A DNA stretch of 64,000 bases from Edaphochlamys debaryana. Taxonomy: Eukaryota > Chlorophyta > Chlorophyceae > Chlamydomonadales. Location: contig JAEHOE010000099.1 of the NCBI GenBank assembly GCA_016858145.1, positions 186,001 to 250,000 of the forward strand, written 5' to 3'. Shown here piece by piece: positions 22,008-33,486 of the stretch. A program made the position numbers and the translations under genes. The notes below the pieces were generated by a model. The model did not search any database, had not been told where the DNA came from, and worked only from the letters and a program-made list of their open reading frames with translations. Each line of letters starts with the position of its first letter. The stretch's first letter is position 1.

Positions 22008-25000
22008 TCAGGCCTCGGTACTCGTCCCTGGAGGCGGTGGCTGCTCTGAGGAAGCCGCGGGCGAGCCGGCCTCAGAGCGCTGACGCTTGGCGTGGGGCTC
22101 GTCCTCGCCGCGGAAGGCGCAGGTCCGCTGGTGTTCCTCGAGGTGCTGGAAGTCCTCTCGGCCCTTGGCCTGCCTCGCCTGCGCAGGCACGGATGAGACG
22201 CACGGGTGTCGAGCGAAAGCATGACTCCTAGGGCAGATGTTCTCGACAAGAGCTGCTCCGGGGTGAGTGCGCAGACGGACGCGACTGCACCGCAACGCGA
22301 TGCCGTTATGCGGTTACACACGCAGCCGTTAGATGCGAGGCGGCACATATGTGAGCTATGAGGAGCTATCAGCGCCCACCCGAGCTCCATCCCACCTGCA
22401 ATGAGCCGTTGATCGTTCCTGGGACCTCGGCTGTTAGCTGTGTGGGGAACGTGCACACCGTGAGGCCACACGACGGTTTAGGTGGGGTTTGGTGTGTTAC
22501 CACCGCCCAGTGCAACGTGCACCGGCGAGCACATACCCTCTGCAGTGCTGTCCCGTCAGGCTGCGGCCTCGTACCTTATGGGCGCTGAGAGCAGATGCAA
22601 ATGCAGGCGCCGACGCTGACACATGCGACGCTGGTGGGAGGGGGGCCTCGGACTGCCCGGCCTGCGTGACAGTTCCACGGGCAGCGGGGAGTGACCACAG
22701 CCGCAGCCCTGTGCCAAGCGGTGCCAGTTGAGGTGCGTCCAAGCAGCCCGCACCCCCCCTCACACATGCACGCCCCACCATGGCAGCACAGGCTACAGAG
22801 GAGGATGCGATGGCCATGGACGTGGGCGGCGGCACGCGCTCGACCTGCAAGGCACGCAACACACAACAGCAGGCGCTGGGCCCCCGCGCACAAGCGCAGA
22901 TAGACGCACAGCAGGCCCGCAACCCCGCCACCCGCCCGACCCCTGCCCCGCCATCAGAGGCACTCACCTCGCTGCGTGCCAGTTCGTACACCCCCAGGTA
23001 GGCCCCGCGGTCCGCTCCAGCAACCTCAAAGAAGGCGGCCCGGAAGTGCCCAGAGACAGCGCTCGCGCCTGGGAGGCACTCCTGGGCGTAGTACCGGGCC
23101 TGCTCGCCATCCTCAAGGCGAACCAGCTGCGCCTCTAGCGACGCTGACCCAAGCGAATGCGGAGCGGGTGGCTCCGTGCGGGGCAGCAGTTGCTTCAGGC
23201 TAACGTTGCCATCGAGGAGAAGCAGCGCAGGCGGCGACTGCGGGTAGGCCGCCTTCGAGTGGGCCTGAGGCTCTGCAGGGACCTGAGGCTGGGCTGGGTC
23301 TTGGACTGACGACAGGGCCTGAGGCTGAACCGGGACCTCGAATGACGACAGGGCCTGGGGCTGGGCCGAGGCCGGGGCTGTAGCAGGGCCTTGGGCCCGG
23401 GCTTGGGCTTGGGCCTGGGGCAGGGCCCGGACTTGGGCACGCACCTTGACAGACGCGCTGGCTGGCAGCACACTCGGGCGCGCTTGCGTGAAGCGAAAGC
23501 ACCCCATCAGCTCTCCGGCCCCGCCGTTCGCCGCGACGTTCCAAGCCCAGAGAAAGCGGCAGCTCTGAGGCTGGGCTGGGCCAGCGGGCGGCAGCGCTGC
23601 CGGGGCTGCTGCCGCGGACGTGTCCAGCTGCAGGCATACCTGCCGTGTTCTGCCGCCCTTGGGGTCAGTGATCCACGCCCTCGAGGCCTCGCTCGGCCTC
23701 GGAGCGCTGGCCGGAACACCGCCCGCATGCAACGCCTCGACGTCGTACGTCCCCGGTGGCAGGGCCCCGTCGGAACTGCCCAGGGGACACACCGCCTTGG
23801 CTGGCAGCCAGCCGCCGGCCCGCCGCCGCTTGCTGCTGGCACCATGCCCCGCCACCGTAGCTTCCGTAGCCGCCTCGGCGGCGCCCTGACCTCCGACCGC
23901 TGAGACCGCCGCCTCCACTTGGGTCAGTCCAAGCCCTGGCGCTGCCTCCTCCAGTTGGTCCGCCAACCGCACCGCAGCGGCCAGCAGAGCGGCCTCCGCC
24001 GCCCCCAGCCCGAACTGCCGCCGCGCCGCCTCGGCCGCGGCCCTTAGGTCTGCTGCCAGCGGCCTCGACTGCTGCGGTTGCTGCTGCTGCAGCTGTGGCT
24101 GCTTGAACCCTGTGTTGCACAGCGGCTGCGGCCTCTGGCCGGCAGGCAGCCGCACATTCGAGTAGGCGGCCGCGACGTGCGCATTCCATTGCGCTCGCGC
24201 GAGCTCAATGCCGCAGAACGGGCAGGGTTGCTCGTCCCCCAGCTGCGCTGACCGCCCCAATGCAAAAGACTGAAATTGGAGACGCGTGCACAAAGTTAGC
24301 TTCTGCTCCTCCGCCTGCTGACTATCCTGCTGCTGCTGCTGTTGCTGCTGCTTCTGGACTATTAAGGAGAGCAGGCCGCACTCAATGTGTGCCAGCGCCA
24401 GCGCCGCATGATCCTCCAGGGTGATGCGCTGCCTGCCCTCATCGGTCGGCAGAGGGTTATTGCACGCACGGCACCTCTCCGAACGTATCCGGTCTCGGAT
24501 CCTTGGCGGCAGCTGCATTATTTCCTGGTCGAGAGCGGGGAGGCAGGGGGCAGCCGTCAGCATCAGGCCGCACCGACGACCCTGAACCCCAAAACTCTCG
24601 CCCACCTGTTGCCCACCAACGACCCTGAATCCCAAGTATCTCGCCCACCTGTGCCGGCGGCGTCTCCGCGGTGTCCTCTGTCTGCACTGCACTGGTGGGA
24701 TCCTCCTGATGCGCCGACGCCTTGGACGAAGACGCCTGCGCTGCGTGCGGCGCGGCCACATCCGCCAGCTTGGCCTCGGCCTCGTCCACCAGCAGCTGCA
24801 GCACCTGCTCGAGCAGGGACCCGCTGCCCCGCTGCGCCAGCGCCGCGAGGGCCGCCTGCAGCCGCTGACCCAGGTGGGCCACCCGGGGCGAAGGCGCTGC
24901 CAGGGTGAACACGGGCGTCAGCGCTGAGGGCGCATCTGGATTGCCTGTAGTGATCGCAGCGCCCTGCCCTCCCGCTGCTGCCGCTGTCGACGATGTCAAA

Positions 25001-27465
25001 GCGTTTGTTGGCGCTTTGGCGGCCGGGCCTGCTGCCTGCGCCTGGGTGAGCGCCGGTGGCTTTGGCGCGGGTGGCCCACCCGCCGGCACCGCCTCCTGAG
25101 GCCGCTCCGCCGCCCTCGCCACCGCTGGGAGCTGCGGCCGACTGGTGGCGGCGTCCTCAGCGGCACGGTGAGGGTCCGCCTGCGCGTGAGTGGGCCCTGC
25201 CGCCGGCGCCTGCTCCGCAGCTGGCGGGGCGGCGTTCTGGGAGGCCTGCATGCGCCTCAGCGCCTCCAGCGGCGTCAGCAGCACCGGGGGCTCGTCTGCG
25301 CCGCGGAGGCCCGCCAGCACCGCCGACTGCTGCACCGCCTCACGCCACGCGTCCATGCGCTCCCCCGCCTCCCGCCAGCCCCGGGCGCAGGAGGCCGTGG
25401 CTGCGGCGACGGCGGCCCGCACGACCGGCGGCACACCCACGACACGGGGCCCCTTGCCGTCCAGCTCCCGGAGCAGGTCTGCGATGAGGAGCTGAACAGA
25501 GGCTGGCGCATCAAGATCCTCCTGAGGGCCGACACGCGAACAGGCAGAACCTCAAGACCGTGTTGCAGTCCATGGGATGAAGAGCCAACCCCAAGGGCCA
25601 ACCCCAGCCCTGCCCCAGCAGCCATCGAACCAGCCTATATGCGCCAGGCGCCTCCCAGCTTCGCTAGGCCCTGCGCGCACTCACCACAACGGCTTCGACC
25701 GCCTGAACCAGGTCGCACACGAGCAGGAAGCCAAGGCGGCAGCCCCTTCCGCCGCCGCAAGACTGGGGCAGCCAGGACAGCCCCGCCACCGCCTGACGAA
25801 ACACCTGCAAGAACGCGGATCAGAACAAGGGGTCGCAGCGTGTGGATGTGTCTGGCCCCCACGCAAGGGCCAGGCAGGGCAGCGGCCAGCACCAGTGCCG
25901 ACCCACGTCGGCCATGTTCGGTGCCGACCCACATCGTGCTACTGGCAGACTTAGCCCTGCCCTTCGTGTTAGCCAAACGTACACCGTAAGTGCCAGCACC
26001 CGCACCTGCGGCTCGCCGTTGGGAAACGTGTCGGGGAAGCGTCTATCCGCAGTGTGGCGCCGGGCGACGGATCTGGGGTCCCGGGCCGGGAGCTCCCCGG
26101 TAAACTCCTGGGCCTCCGGCCTCGCATCCGCATGCCTCGCAGCCCACTGCTCGAAGCAGGTCCGCACGTCGCTGTCGTTCCGCCACCCGTGCGGCCCCGC
26201 CCGCGCCTCCACGCCCGCAACCGCCTCTGCATTTTCCCGCTGCGCCCGCACGCCCTCGGTGCCGCGCAGAAAGGTATCCACATAGGACACAAACAGCTCG
26301 AAGACCACGTACTGCTCCTGTGGGCAGCAACGTGGTAAGGGAATCAGTCGTACGGTTGGCTAAGTGTGTTGACTGTTGAGGCTTGGCAGGCAGCCGCATG
26401 CTGCAGGAATACCGGTAAGTGCACCCGCTGGCTACAGAGCGGACAATGTCCGTGGGCGCTAGGCAGGCAATCCATGCTCCAACCCCCACCTGCACAACGA
26501 AACTGGTACGCAGGGTGCCCGTGTCAACGGCCAGGCGCACGGGGCGCCCGCTGGAGATGATAACGCACAAAGGCTCAAATACCAGCTTAAGGCAGTGCAG
26601 AGCGTCCTCCTTGAAGTATCGTACAAAGATCTGTGGTCGGTCATACGGGCCAATGGGGTGCAGCATCGCATGAAGATTGCCTGACCATCAGTGCGCTCAG
26701 GGCGTACTCCATCACGCCAGGTCTAAGCCCTCATCCCCCGGCCAAGCTCACCTCCTCCAGGCCCGTACACAGCTCGAAGGCGAGGAGCAGGGTTTGGAAC
26801 TGCTCCTTGGGCCACTGGGTGTCGAGCGGGCTTCCATCCGGGCAGGGTACGAGCTTGAGCTCCGGCTTGCCATTGTCGTTCCCCTGCGTTCACGGGCACG
26901 CACCGGTGCCAAAGCATGGACTAGGATGTAGCCCTTGGAGGGGCAGCGAGGTCCGTCCCAGCCCGCTCCGGGCTTGGCGCATCCAAAAATGGTGACACTG
27001 CGTTGGAAGCAGCCCCATCCCAGCCGAGCCCATCCATCCGTAGCCCCCCGGCCGTGCGAAGAGCTATTCCCCAGAAATGTAGGGTTGACCGGCACGTTGC
27101 AGCATCAAGAGCAAGCTCTCTCACCCGCCCAGCCCATCGCTCCTCGGTTTCAGGTGATATCCGTGCCAAGAGCCCTGGTCACGGGGGGGTCGACCCGCAC
27201 GGCCCCGACTCAGCCATACTCCCGCCCCCCCCCAGCTAGGGCGCCCCCGAGCATGCATGCAGTCTTTGTTTAAGCTATCGCGATAATAATCGTCGCAGAA
27301 GCGGCTGTCCTAAAGCTCCGTCATGTGCGGGTTCGGCGGAATGCCGAAGTCCCCGACCCGCCCATGCTCCACACAGCTTACCCGCAGCTCAAGAGCAAAG
27401 CCGTTACCGGCGCTTCGAGCGCGGAAGAAGGCTGGAGGTGGAGCTGCACCAGCGGGAAACTCCAT
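22008..27465 (-). CDS. Zinc-finger paralog: module A fused to module B tail
   Basis: Eleven exons, all introns phase 0, give about 1194 residues: 27465-27382, 26883-26752, 26630-26490, 26317-26006, 25804-25685, 25521-24649, 24524-22968, 22844-22779, 22661-22575, 22437-22396 and 22178-22008. Exons 1-7 match module A of the gene at 10118-20567 with the same borders. They include the helical region, the two fingers (C-x2-C-x17-H-x6-H-x2-C from about residue 572, then CPFC-x11-H) and the conserved C-terminal part with its FLWAWNV motif. The last two exons match the end of module B instead: a 14-residue exon (LTAEVPGTINGSLQ) and the tail exon with HLEEHQRTCAFRG. Exon 7 is about 3 kb shorter than its counterpart because the Ala/Pro-rich linkers are missing. 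A poly-Gln tract follows the first finger. Purifying selection is visible in exon 3. Function unknown; inferred to be a nuclear or nucleic-acid-binding protein. Confidence 0.65.
22319..22347 (-). pseudogene. Remnant of a module B zinc-finger exon inside an intron
   Basis: In the last intron of the paralog, the minus strand reads MCRLASNGC followed by GTGTGT. This matches the 3' end of the module B finger exon in the other gene (MCRFAPDGC, then GTGAGT, at 10374-10348). The body of that exon is missing here, which fits an internal deletion that fused module A to the module B tail. Confidence 0.55.
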
Positions 27466-28051
27466 CGCGCTCTCTACGTCCCTCGCATTCCTTTCCTCAG
27501 CCCCTTCAAGCCGTGACTCCCAGCAGGCTCAGAGCTGTGCACCAAGGGCATGGAGGATAGACCCCGGCAGCGCTTCGTCTGAGCGGCTCTTGTTAGCTTA
27601 CACTACAGCGCGTCTAAAAGCTTTGGCATCTGGAGTAAATCTGAACAGGTGATTACGCAATGTGTGCCGCTCCAGCACTTGCAGGCCTTGGTGGGCCCAT
27701 AGGGGCCTAGGCCGACGACACATCGAGCCCTTCTCGCCCCTGCCGGCCCGCACTCAGCTCTCAACGTCGCCCAACTGGACCCAAGCTTGTTCATTTGTCC
27801 CATGCTGACCCAGAAGGACAGATACGCGGGAGGCCCCGAGAGCAGGCGGAGCTGGCGGGCCGGGACTGGGCCGGGGGCCCGTCGAGGTAGCAGCGCAGGG
27901 CCGTGAAGGGCTGGAGCCTACGGCAATGGAAGGGGACTGGAGGTGAGTCCACACGCCTCCCCCACGGCTATGCCCGCCTTCCCCCCGTCTCAACGGGCGC
28001 CGATGAGGGTCAGCCACTGCCCCTCTTGCCTCCTGGACAGCCCACACTGAT

Positions 28052-28525
28052 GAGGTTGATGAGGCAGGGCCACACCGTTTAGCAGCAGCCATCGGCCCCA
28101 AGGCCGAACCGTTGCCAGGAGAATGTGAGCCTTGCCGTCTAGGTTCACTTCGTTCGATAGAGCCAACGCGCAGTCAGGCTGACAAGAGCTCTCCCATTTC
28201 AACGCTCGCCACCTGCCCTGGTACCGGCATCCAACTGTCCATCCACAACCCTACAGTTCCAAACTGAATTGCTGCGGCAGTCATTGCTGCCCGTGTACCG
28301 TCATCATCAAGTGGTCCTTCAGGTTCGCAGTCAAAGCCCTGCGTGCATAGCGTCGTCTGCAGGACCGCTTCCTTGTCATTCACAGCCGGCATGCGCCGAC
28401 AAAAGCACGCACTCAAACCGGAGCAGCCACCCTGTCCATGCGCCGCCAACACATAGGCGCGTCATGTCTGCGGGTGGCTGCGCCTCCCGCCCGTAAGCAC
28501 CTACGCCCCCACAGACCATCCAACT
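28052..28525. repeat. 474-bp near-identical direct repeat, copy 2
   Basis: This is the partner of 21530-22003, in the same orientation, about 590 bp upstream of the paralog start at 27465. With the first copy it brackets the paralog as a direct repeat. The 92-codon minus-strand frame lies at 28452-28174. Confidence 0.9.
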
Positions 28526-28980
28526 TTCCACCCCGCCCCACCCCATGCACACAGAGGCTGCGCTAGTTCCCGTCCACGCTACCCGCCCGCCAAGACAGCT
28601 TCCCTCCCGCTGGTAAAGTCTTCAATGCCGCGCCACGGGCGTCGCCCGGCGCAAGTGCCACGCACGCACAACACACGCGACCGACGATGGAATACACAGC
28701 TCCCACAACCCACACTCAAAAGCGCCCCGCGCGCCGACTCATAAGATGCAGAAGACCCGCCGCCCTACAGAAGGTGGCGCTAAAGTTGAACCCCCTCTGT
28801 TTCCTGTGACATTGCGCGACCATCAGGCGCGGCCTAATCTGCACAAGCCCGTCAAAGGCAGGGCCGGCAAAGCGGCCCACAGGCATTGCACGCTCACAGC
28901 CGCACACGCCAGTCCAAAAGGAGCATCCGCTCCATGCATGGCTGGCTAGCACACCCAAGCCCTCGGTTACTTAGCTGTCG
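28526..28980. other. 3' flank of the coiled-coil gene, no gene seen
   Basis: Sequence between the direct repeat and the stop codon at 28981. No ORF, repeat or RNA signal is supported. Confidence 0.45.
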
Positions 28981-31900
28981 TTACCGTGCGAAGCCGGAGC
29001 CGCTAGGCCCGCGAGCCCCAGGGTCGAGCAACCCGCCACCGCGTACCGGCCCGTTCCCATACCGGCTGACAGAGCTGATGGGCAGGCTGCCGCTGCCCTG
29101 CTGCCCGAGCTGTCCGAGGCCGTCGTTGTGGCCACCTAGCCCGCCCAAGCCACCACCGCCGCCGCCGAGGCCAAGCGAGCCACCGCCGCCGCCCGGCATG
29201 GAGAGGTTGAGCGTGGGGCCGCCGCTGGGCTGCCCGCTGCCCTTGCCGAAGAGGCCGTTGGGTCCGAGCCCGTTGCCGCCCATGCCGTTGCCGCCCATTC
29301 CGCCACCGCCCATGAGGCCGCCGCCGTTCCCCATGTTGGGACCGCCGCCGAGGCCGCCGCCCATGCCCTGTGGCCCGCCCATGCCGCCGCCTGGCCCGCC
29401 CTTGGGGCCGCCCATGCCGCCGCCTGGCCCGCCGAGTAGGTCCGGCGAGAGGTTGCCGGCGGCGTTCTGCGGCACGCCCTGCTGCCCCACACCGTTGTCC
29501 ATCAGGCCCTGGCCCTGGCCGCCGAGCCCGCCGAGGCTCCCAGACATGTTGTGCTGGCTGTTGAAGACGTTCATGCCTCCACCCCCGCCCTTGCCTCCCA
29601 TGTCACCCCCCATGCCGCCCATACCAGGGCCGCCCATCCCGCCTGGGCCGCCCATGCCGGGTCCGCCCATGCCGCCAGGGTTGCCCATGCCGCCCGGACC
29701 GCCCATGCCTCCGCCCATGCCGCCGCCGACGCCGCGAGCGATGGCGGCGTGCGCAAGGCTCTGGAGCTCCTGCTTGACTGCCGCCGCGCTCATGCCGCCG
29801 CCGCTGCCGGGGGTGCCGTCGGGGCCGCGCATACCGCCGCCGTCGACGCCTCCCTGGCCGCTGCCGGGCCCGCCCATCATGGACTGGAGTTCCGCCATGG
29901 CGCCGAAAGGGTTGAGCCGCTGCTGGCCGCCGGGCCCGCCCATACCGCCTCCCATGCCGCCTTGGCCTCCCATGCCGCCTTGGCCGCCCATGCTGCCGGG
30001 TCCGCCCATGCCGCCTTGGCCGCCCATGCCGCCCGGGCCGCCCATGCCGCCCGGGCCGCCCATGCCTCCGGGCCCGCCCATGTCGCCTTGGCCGCCCATG
30101 CCGGGTCCGCCCATGCCACCTGGGCCGCCCATGCTGCCGGGACCGCGCATGCCACCGCCTTGGCCGCCCATGCCACCCGACCCGCCGAGGCTGCCGCCAA
30201 GGCCGCCCTGCATGCCGCCGCCCATGCCGCCGCCGCCCATGTCCTGCTGCCCTTGCTGCTGCTGCAGCAGGGACAGCTTGTCACCGCCGCCGCTCCCAGA
30301 TGGGCCGCCGGCGAAGTGCTGGTGGAGCATCATGGCGTCTTGGGGCGTGAGCGTGTTGTTGCCAGGGCCGCCCTGGCCGGGGCCGCCCTGCGAGCCGCCG
30401 CCACCTCCCATGTTCATCATCATGTCCAGCGGGTCGTTGCTGTTGGGCATACTGTGGGGAGCAACCACGTGCGAACGGCGGCGTTAAGGAAAAGGCCAAA
30501 GGAGCACGGAACTCGACGCAGGAAATGCTTCTGCACGCACATGGGCTGCCATCCTGCCATCGCCCCATCCCGTCCGCCCGCCTCACCCGCCCTGTTGCTG
30601 GCCGACGTTGTTGCCCATGCCGCCCATGCCGCCCACGTTGCCGCCGTCTTTCCCGAACACCAGCGCGAGCACGTTGGAGAGCGCCAGCACGTCGCAGTGG
30701 TAGGGGAAGGCCTCAACCACGAAGAGCGCTGCCTGGACGGGCGACAGCACCTGGTAGAGCACCTTGAGGAACAGCTCCATGACCGTCTTCTGCTCCCGCA
30801 GCAGGGACTCCTGGGGAGGTGAATCGGGGAAAAGGGCCGCACAGATCAGGACACTGCTCGAGAGACCGCAGACGTGGGGCCAGTCACAGGAAGCAGAAGC
30901 ACCAGGCCCAGCTCGGCCCGCTGAATCAAGAGCAGCCAGGCGCACCTAGGCGGCCTGAACACTTGTCTGGCAACTAAGAATTAGTCAACCAAGCGCCCGC
31001 TTTCCTACCCTGCCCCGTTCAAGACGCTCCGACACCCTGCCCGCGACCTCACCTTGAACATATCCACCACGCGCTGCAGCAGCAGGGCGTTGCGGGCGAA
31101 GTAGAGGTAGCCGTGCTGTATGAGCACCGACATGTTGGATACCTCGTCCAGGAGCATGCCGGCCGGGTTGGTGCTGCACGCCGCCGTGGTGAGCTCCGCC
31201 GCCTGGCGCGCGATGGTGGCGCGCTCCTGCAGCAGGACCTGCATCTTCGCCACGTGCAGCTCCCGCGCGTGGAGGATGGACAGGACCTGCAGGTTGGACA
31301 GCTGCAGCTGCGCGATCACGTTGATCCAGTGGCTCTTGTCGAGCTCCCAGTCCGTGGTCGTGGTGCTGGTGTAGTCCTTGCTGATCGTGTCCAGCACGTA
31401 CGGCGTCTCCGGCTTGAGGATCTGCAGGCAGACCTTGCTGATCGTGTGCACCAGCGCCTTGATGTCCGCCGTGACCTTCTCGGGCAGGTTCTTGCCTGGT
31501 TGGGGAGGGGTGACGAGGGGGCACGAAGATCAACGTCAGGACGAAGTTGCTATGGCACATCAGTGGTCCAGGACACACGCTCAGCGCGGTTGCACGCGAG
31601 AGAGCTTGCAAGACGGGACTGGGTCATCCAACCGCGCACCCAAAACCGTGCGCGGCGCCCCCCGTTTCCAGGGGGCCGGCACGGGCACAAGGCCGTATGC
31701 GGCGGCGAAGGTTCGCGCTTACCCGTGATGTCATAGCTGGTGAGGTTTGATATTACCAGGTAGTCCTTGAGGGCCTGGACTGAGGAGCAGTATGCCTGCT
31801 TGAGCTCCTGCTCCGTGATGACCGACGCCGAGCCCGCCGCGCTCGGCCCCGGCAGCTGGTCTGCGGTGCGACATGCGCATGACACGGGTGAGACTGCGAC

Positions 31901-32431
31901 AGCGCAGGAGACTTGGCAAGCAGCCCGACCAGCGCGTGCTTACCGCCTTTCATAACTTGTAACATCTGGCGCATTTTTGCGAGCTCGTTGTCCTTCTCCT
32001 TTAGGGCCATCTCCAGCTGCATCGACCTCTCGTTGACCGCCTGCAGCCGGTTCTGGAGCTCCTGCGGCTGCGGCTGACCCGTATTCGGGCTGGCCGTCTG
32101 AGCATCTCCAGTTGTCGCCATGCCGTCGCGCGCTCGCTTCTGCCCTCGCCCGCTGCTACTGCGGGAGCAAAGAGTGGTGTTCGAAGCATGTCATGGCGAT
32201 ACAGGTTAGAGCCGGTGCGCGAGTCAATCCCGCTGGCAAAACTCTTGCAAGACACACTGCAAGCGCGCAGCCCTGCATCACGTCTAGCTGCCGCACGTAA
32301 CCACCTCTTCCTGACACATGCGCCCCGGCGAAGCAGGCGACCTGATGCCTTCGGAGTCTCCCTTGCCCCAGCCCCTCGCGCAAAGGTCGAGCCCCAGCGC
32401 ACCTGGGCTGCGGCTGGCCCTGCTGCTGGCC

Positions 32432-32473
<42 letters not shown>

Positions 32474-32746
32474 GCCCTGCGCCTGCTGGCTCTGCTGCTG
32501 CGCGTGTTGCCGGCTTACAGCAGAGTCCTCGCGCTCCTCTGTTTGGGGCCCCAGCCTGCCCGGAAGGGGCGCCTGAGCGGCGCCCCCCGGGTCTTTGCTG
32601 CTGTTATTTTGGTCCGTCGTGGTTGTGAGCGAAGCCTTATGCTCCGGCTGGGCGCCTGCAGCGTGCTCAAGCTGAGTCGGGCTCTGCTCCCCTAGCATTC
32701 TTGCATCTCTATTGACTTTATCACAACGCTTCAAGGTGACATCCAC
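28981..32746 (-). CDS. PolyQ/coiled-coil protein with Gly-Met-Pro tail (possibly bZIP-related)
   Basis: The six-exon model (32746-32403, 32152-31944, 31860-31723, 31495-31053, 30810-30587, 30451-28981) has phases that agree at every join and gives about 942 residues. Exon 1 holds a long Gln tract. Exon 2 encodes a basic patch (QKRAR) and a heptad-like helix from about residue 140, rich in Leu and Met. Exons 3-5 form a well-structured helical region ending in LSPVQAALFVVEAFPYHCD. The layout resembles the C-terminal helical region of algal bZIP proteins, though no canonical basic region (N-x7-R) is visible. The last exon is almost entirely GGMGGP-type repeats with a few Gln and Asn runs, probably disordered. 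The bZIP link is by resemblance only; a coiled-coil transcription cofactor is the safer wording. It is divergent from BDP1, 740 bp away. Confidence 0.7.
32408..32504 (-). repeat. CAG/CAA repeat encoding poly-Gln
   Basis: The minus strand carries runs of CAG and CAA codons interrupted by GGC, giving a tract of about 14 Gln followed by further short Gln runs, just before the exon 1 donor. The mixed CAG/CAA pattern should slow slippage. Confidence 0.8.
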
Positions 32747-33486
32747 GCGGGGTTTGCGCGCAGCTCAAAGTGAAAGTCAGTGAAAGGGAGCAGCGTGCTC
32801 GGCTTTGCTCGCGTCTTAGCAAGGCGTGGCGTGCTGCTCGATCAAGGCGCTACCAGCCGGTGTGTTGTATACACAGTCTCGCGTGGGAGGACATTTTTGG
32901 GGGCCACGGCATTGACCTGCATGGAGTTCCCCGAAAGCGCACGCCAACACGCTAAGCCTGCCAAGCAGAGTGTTACAGAAACTGCGTGATATGACATAGC
33001 GCCCGAAGGACCAGACCGTGTTCAACGCCTGACCCTTGCCATCGGTGCACGCTGCGCCGGCCGAGCAACTTGTCCTTTAGCTCTAGGTTGAGCCTGCTAC
33101 TCCGACGGGTAATACGCGCTGACCAAAGCCACTTGCAGGCGTGGCGCGGTTCAACAGCGCCTGCTCGTTTCTCCCAGCTGCGTAAACAGAGCATCGCTTG
33201 CGGCACCTGATTTGCAATTTGAGCTATGGGTGTGGAGGTGGTAGCTTGGCGGCTATTGCAGCGCTGAGGCCCAGGAAGGGTGCCATTTGCGCGCGCGGCG
33301 AGCCCTGCGGTTGCTGCAAGGCCTCCTCGCGAGGGCGCTGGCTACAAGTGGCCAGCGCACTGCGTCGGCCAAGCCGGAGGCTGGCCAGTTGGCTGTGGCG
33401 GGGGCTCGGCGCACAGGCCTGCGCGGCCGGCGCCGTGAGGACCCCGCTCGCGCCGCGCCGCGGCCGCCGCTTGCCCCAGCGGAGGG
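32747..33486. promoter_or_regulatory. Presumed shared promoter region between divergent genes
   Basis: The start codons of the coiled-coil gene (minus) and BDP1 (plus) are 740 bp apart and point away from each other. No other gene fits in the gap, so it should hold both promoters and 5' UTRs. I see no clear TATA box; the region is GC-rich. An unannotated upstream noncoding exon of either gene could also lie here. Confidence 0.45.

Noticed and set aside
28886..30822. Long plus-strand Pro- and Ala-rich frames
   Set aside because: They are complements of the Gly-Met-Pro repeat exon on the minus strand; the minus strand has consistent splicing and a structured upstream region.
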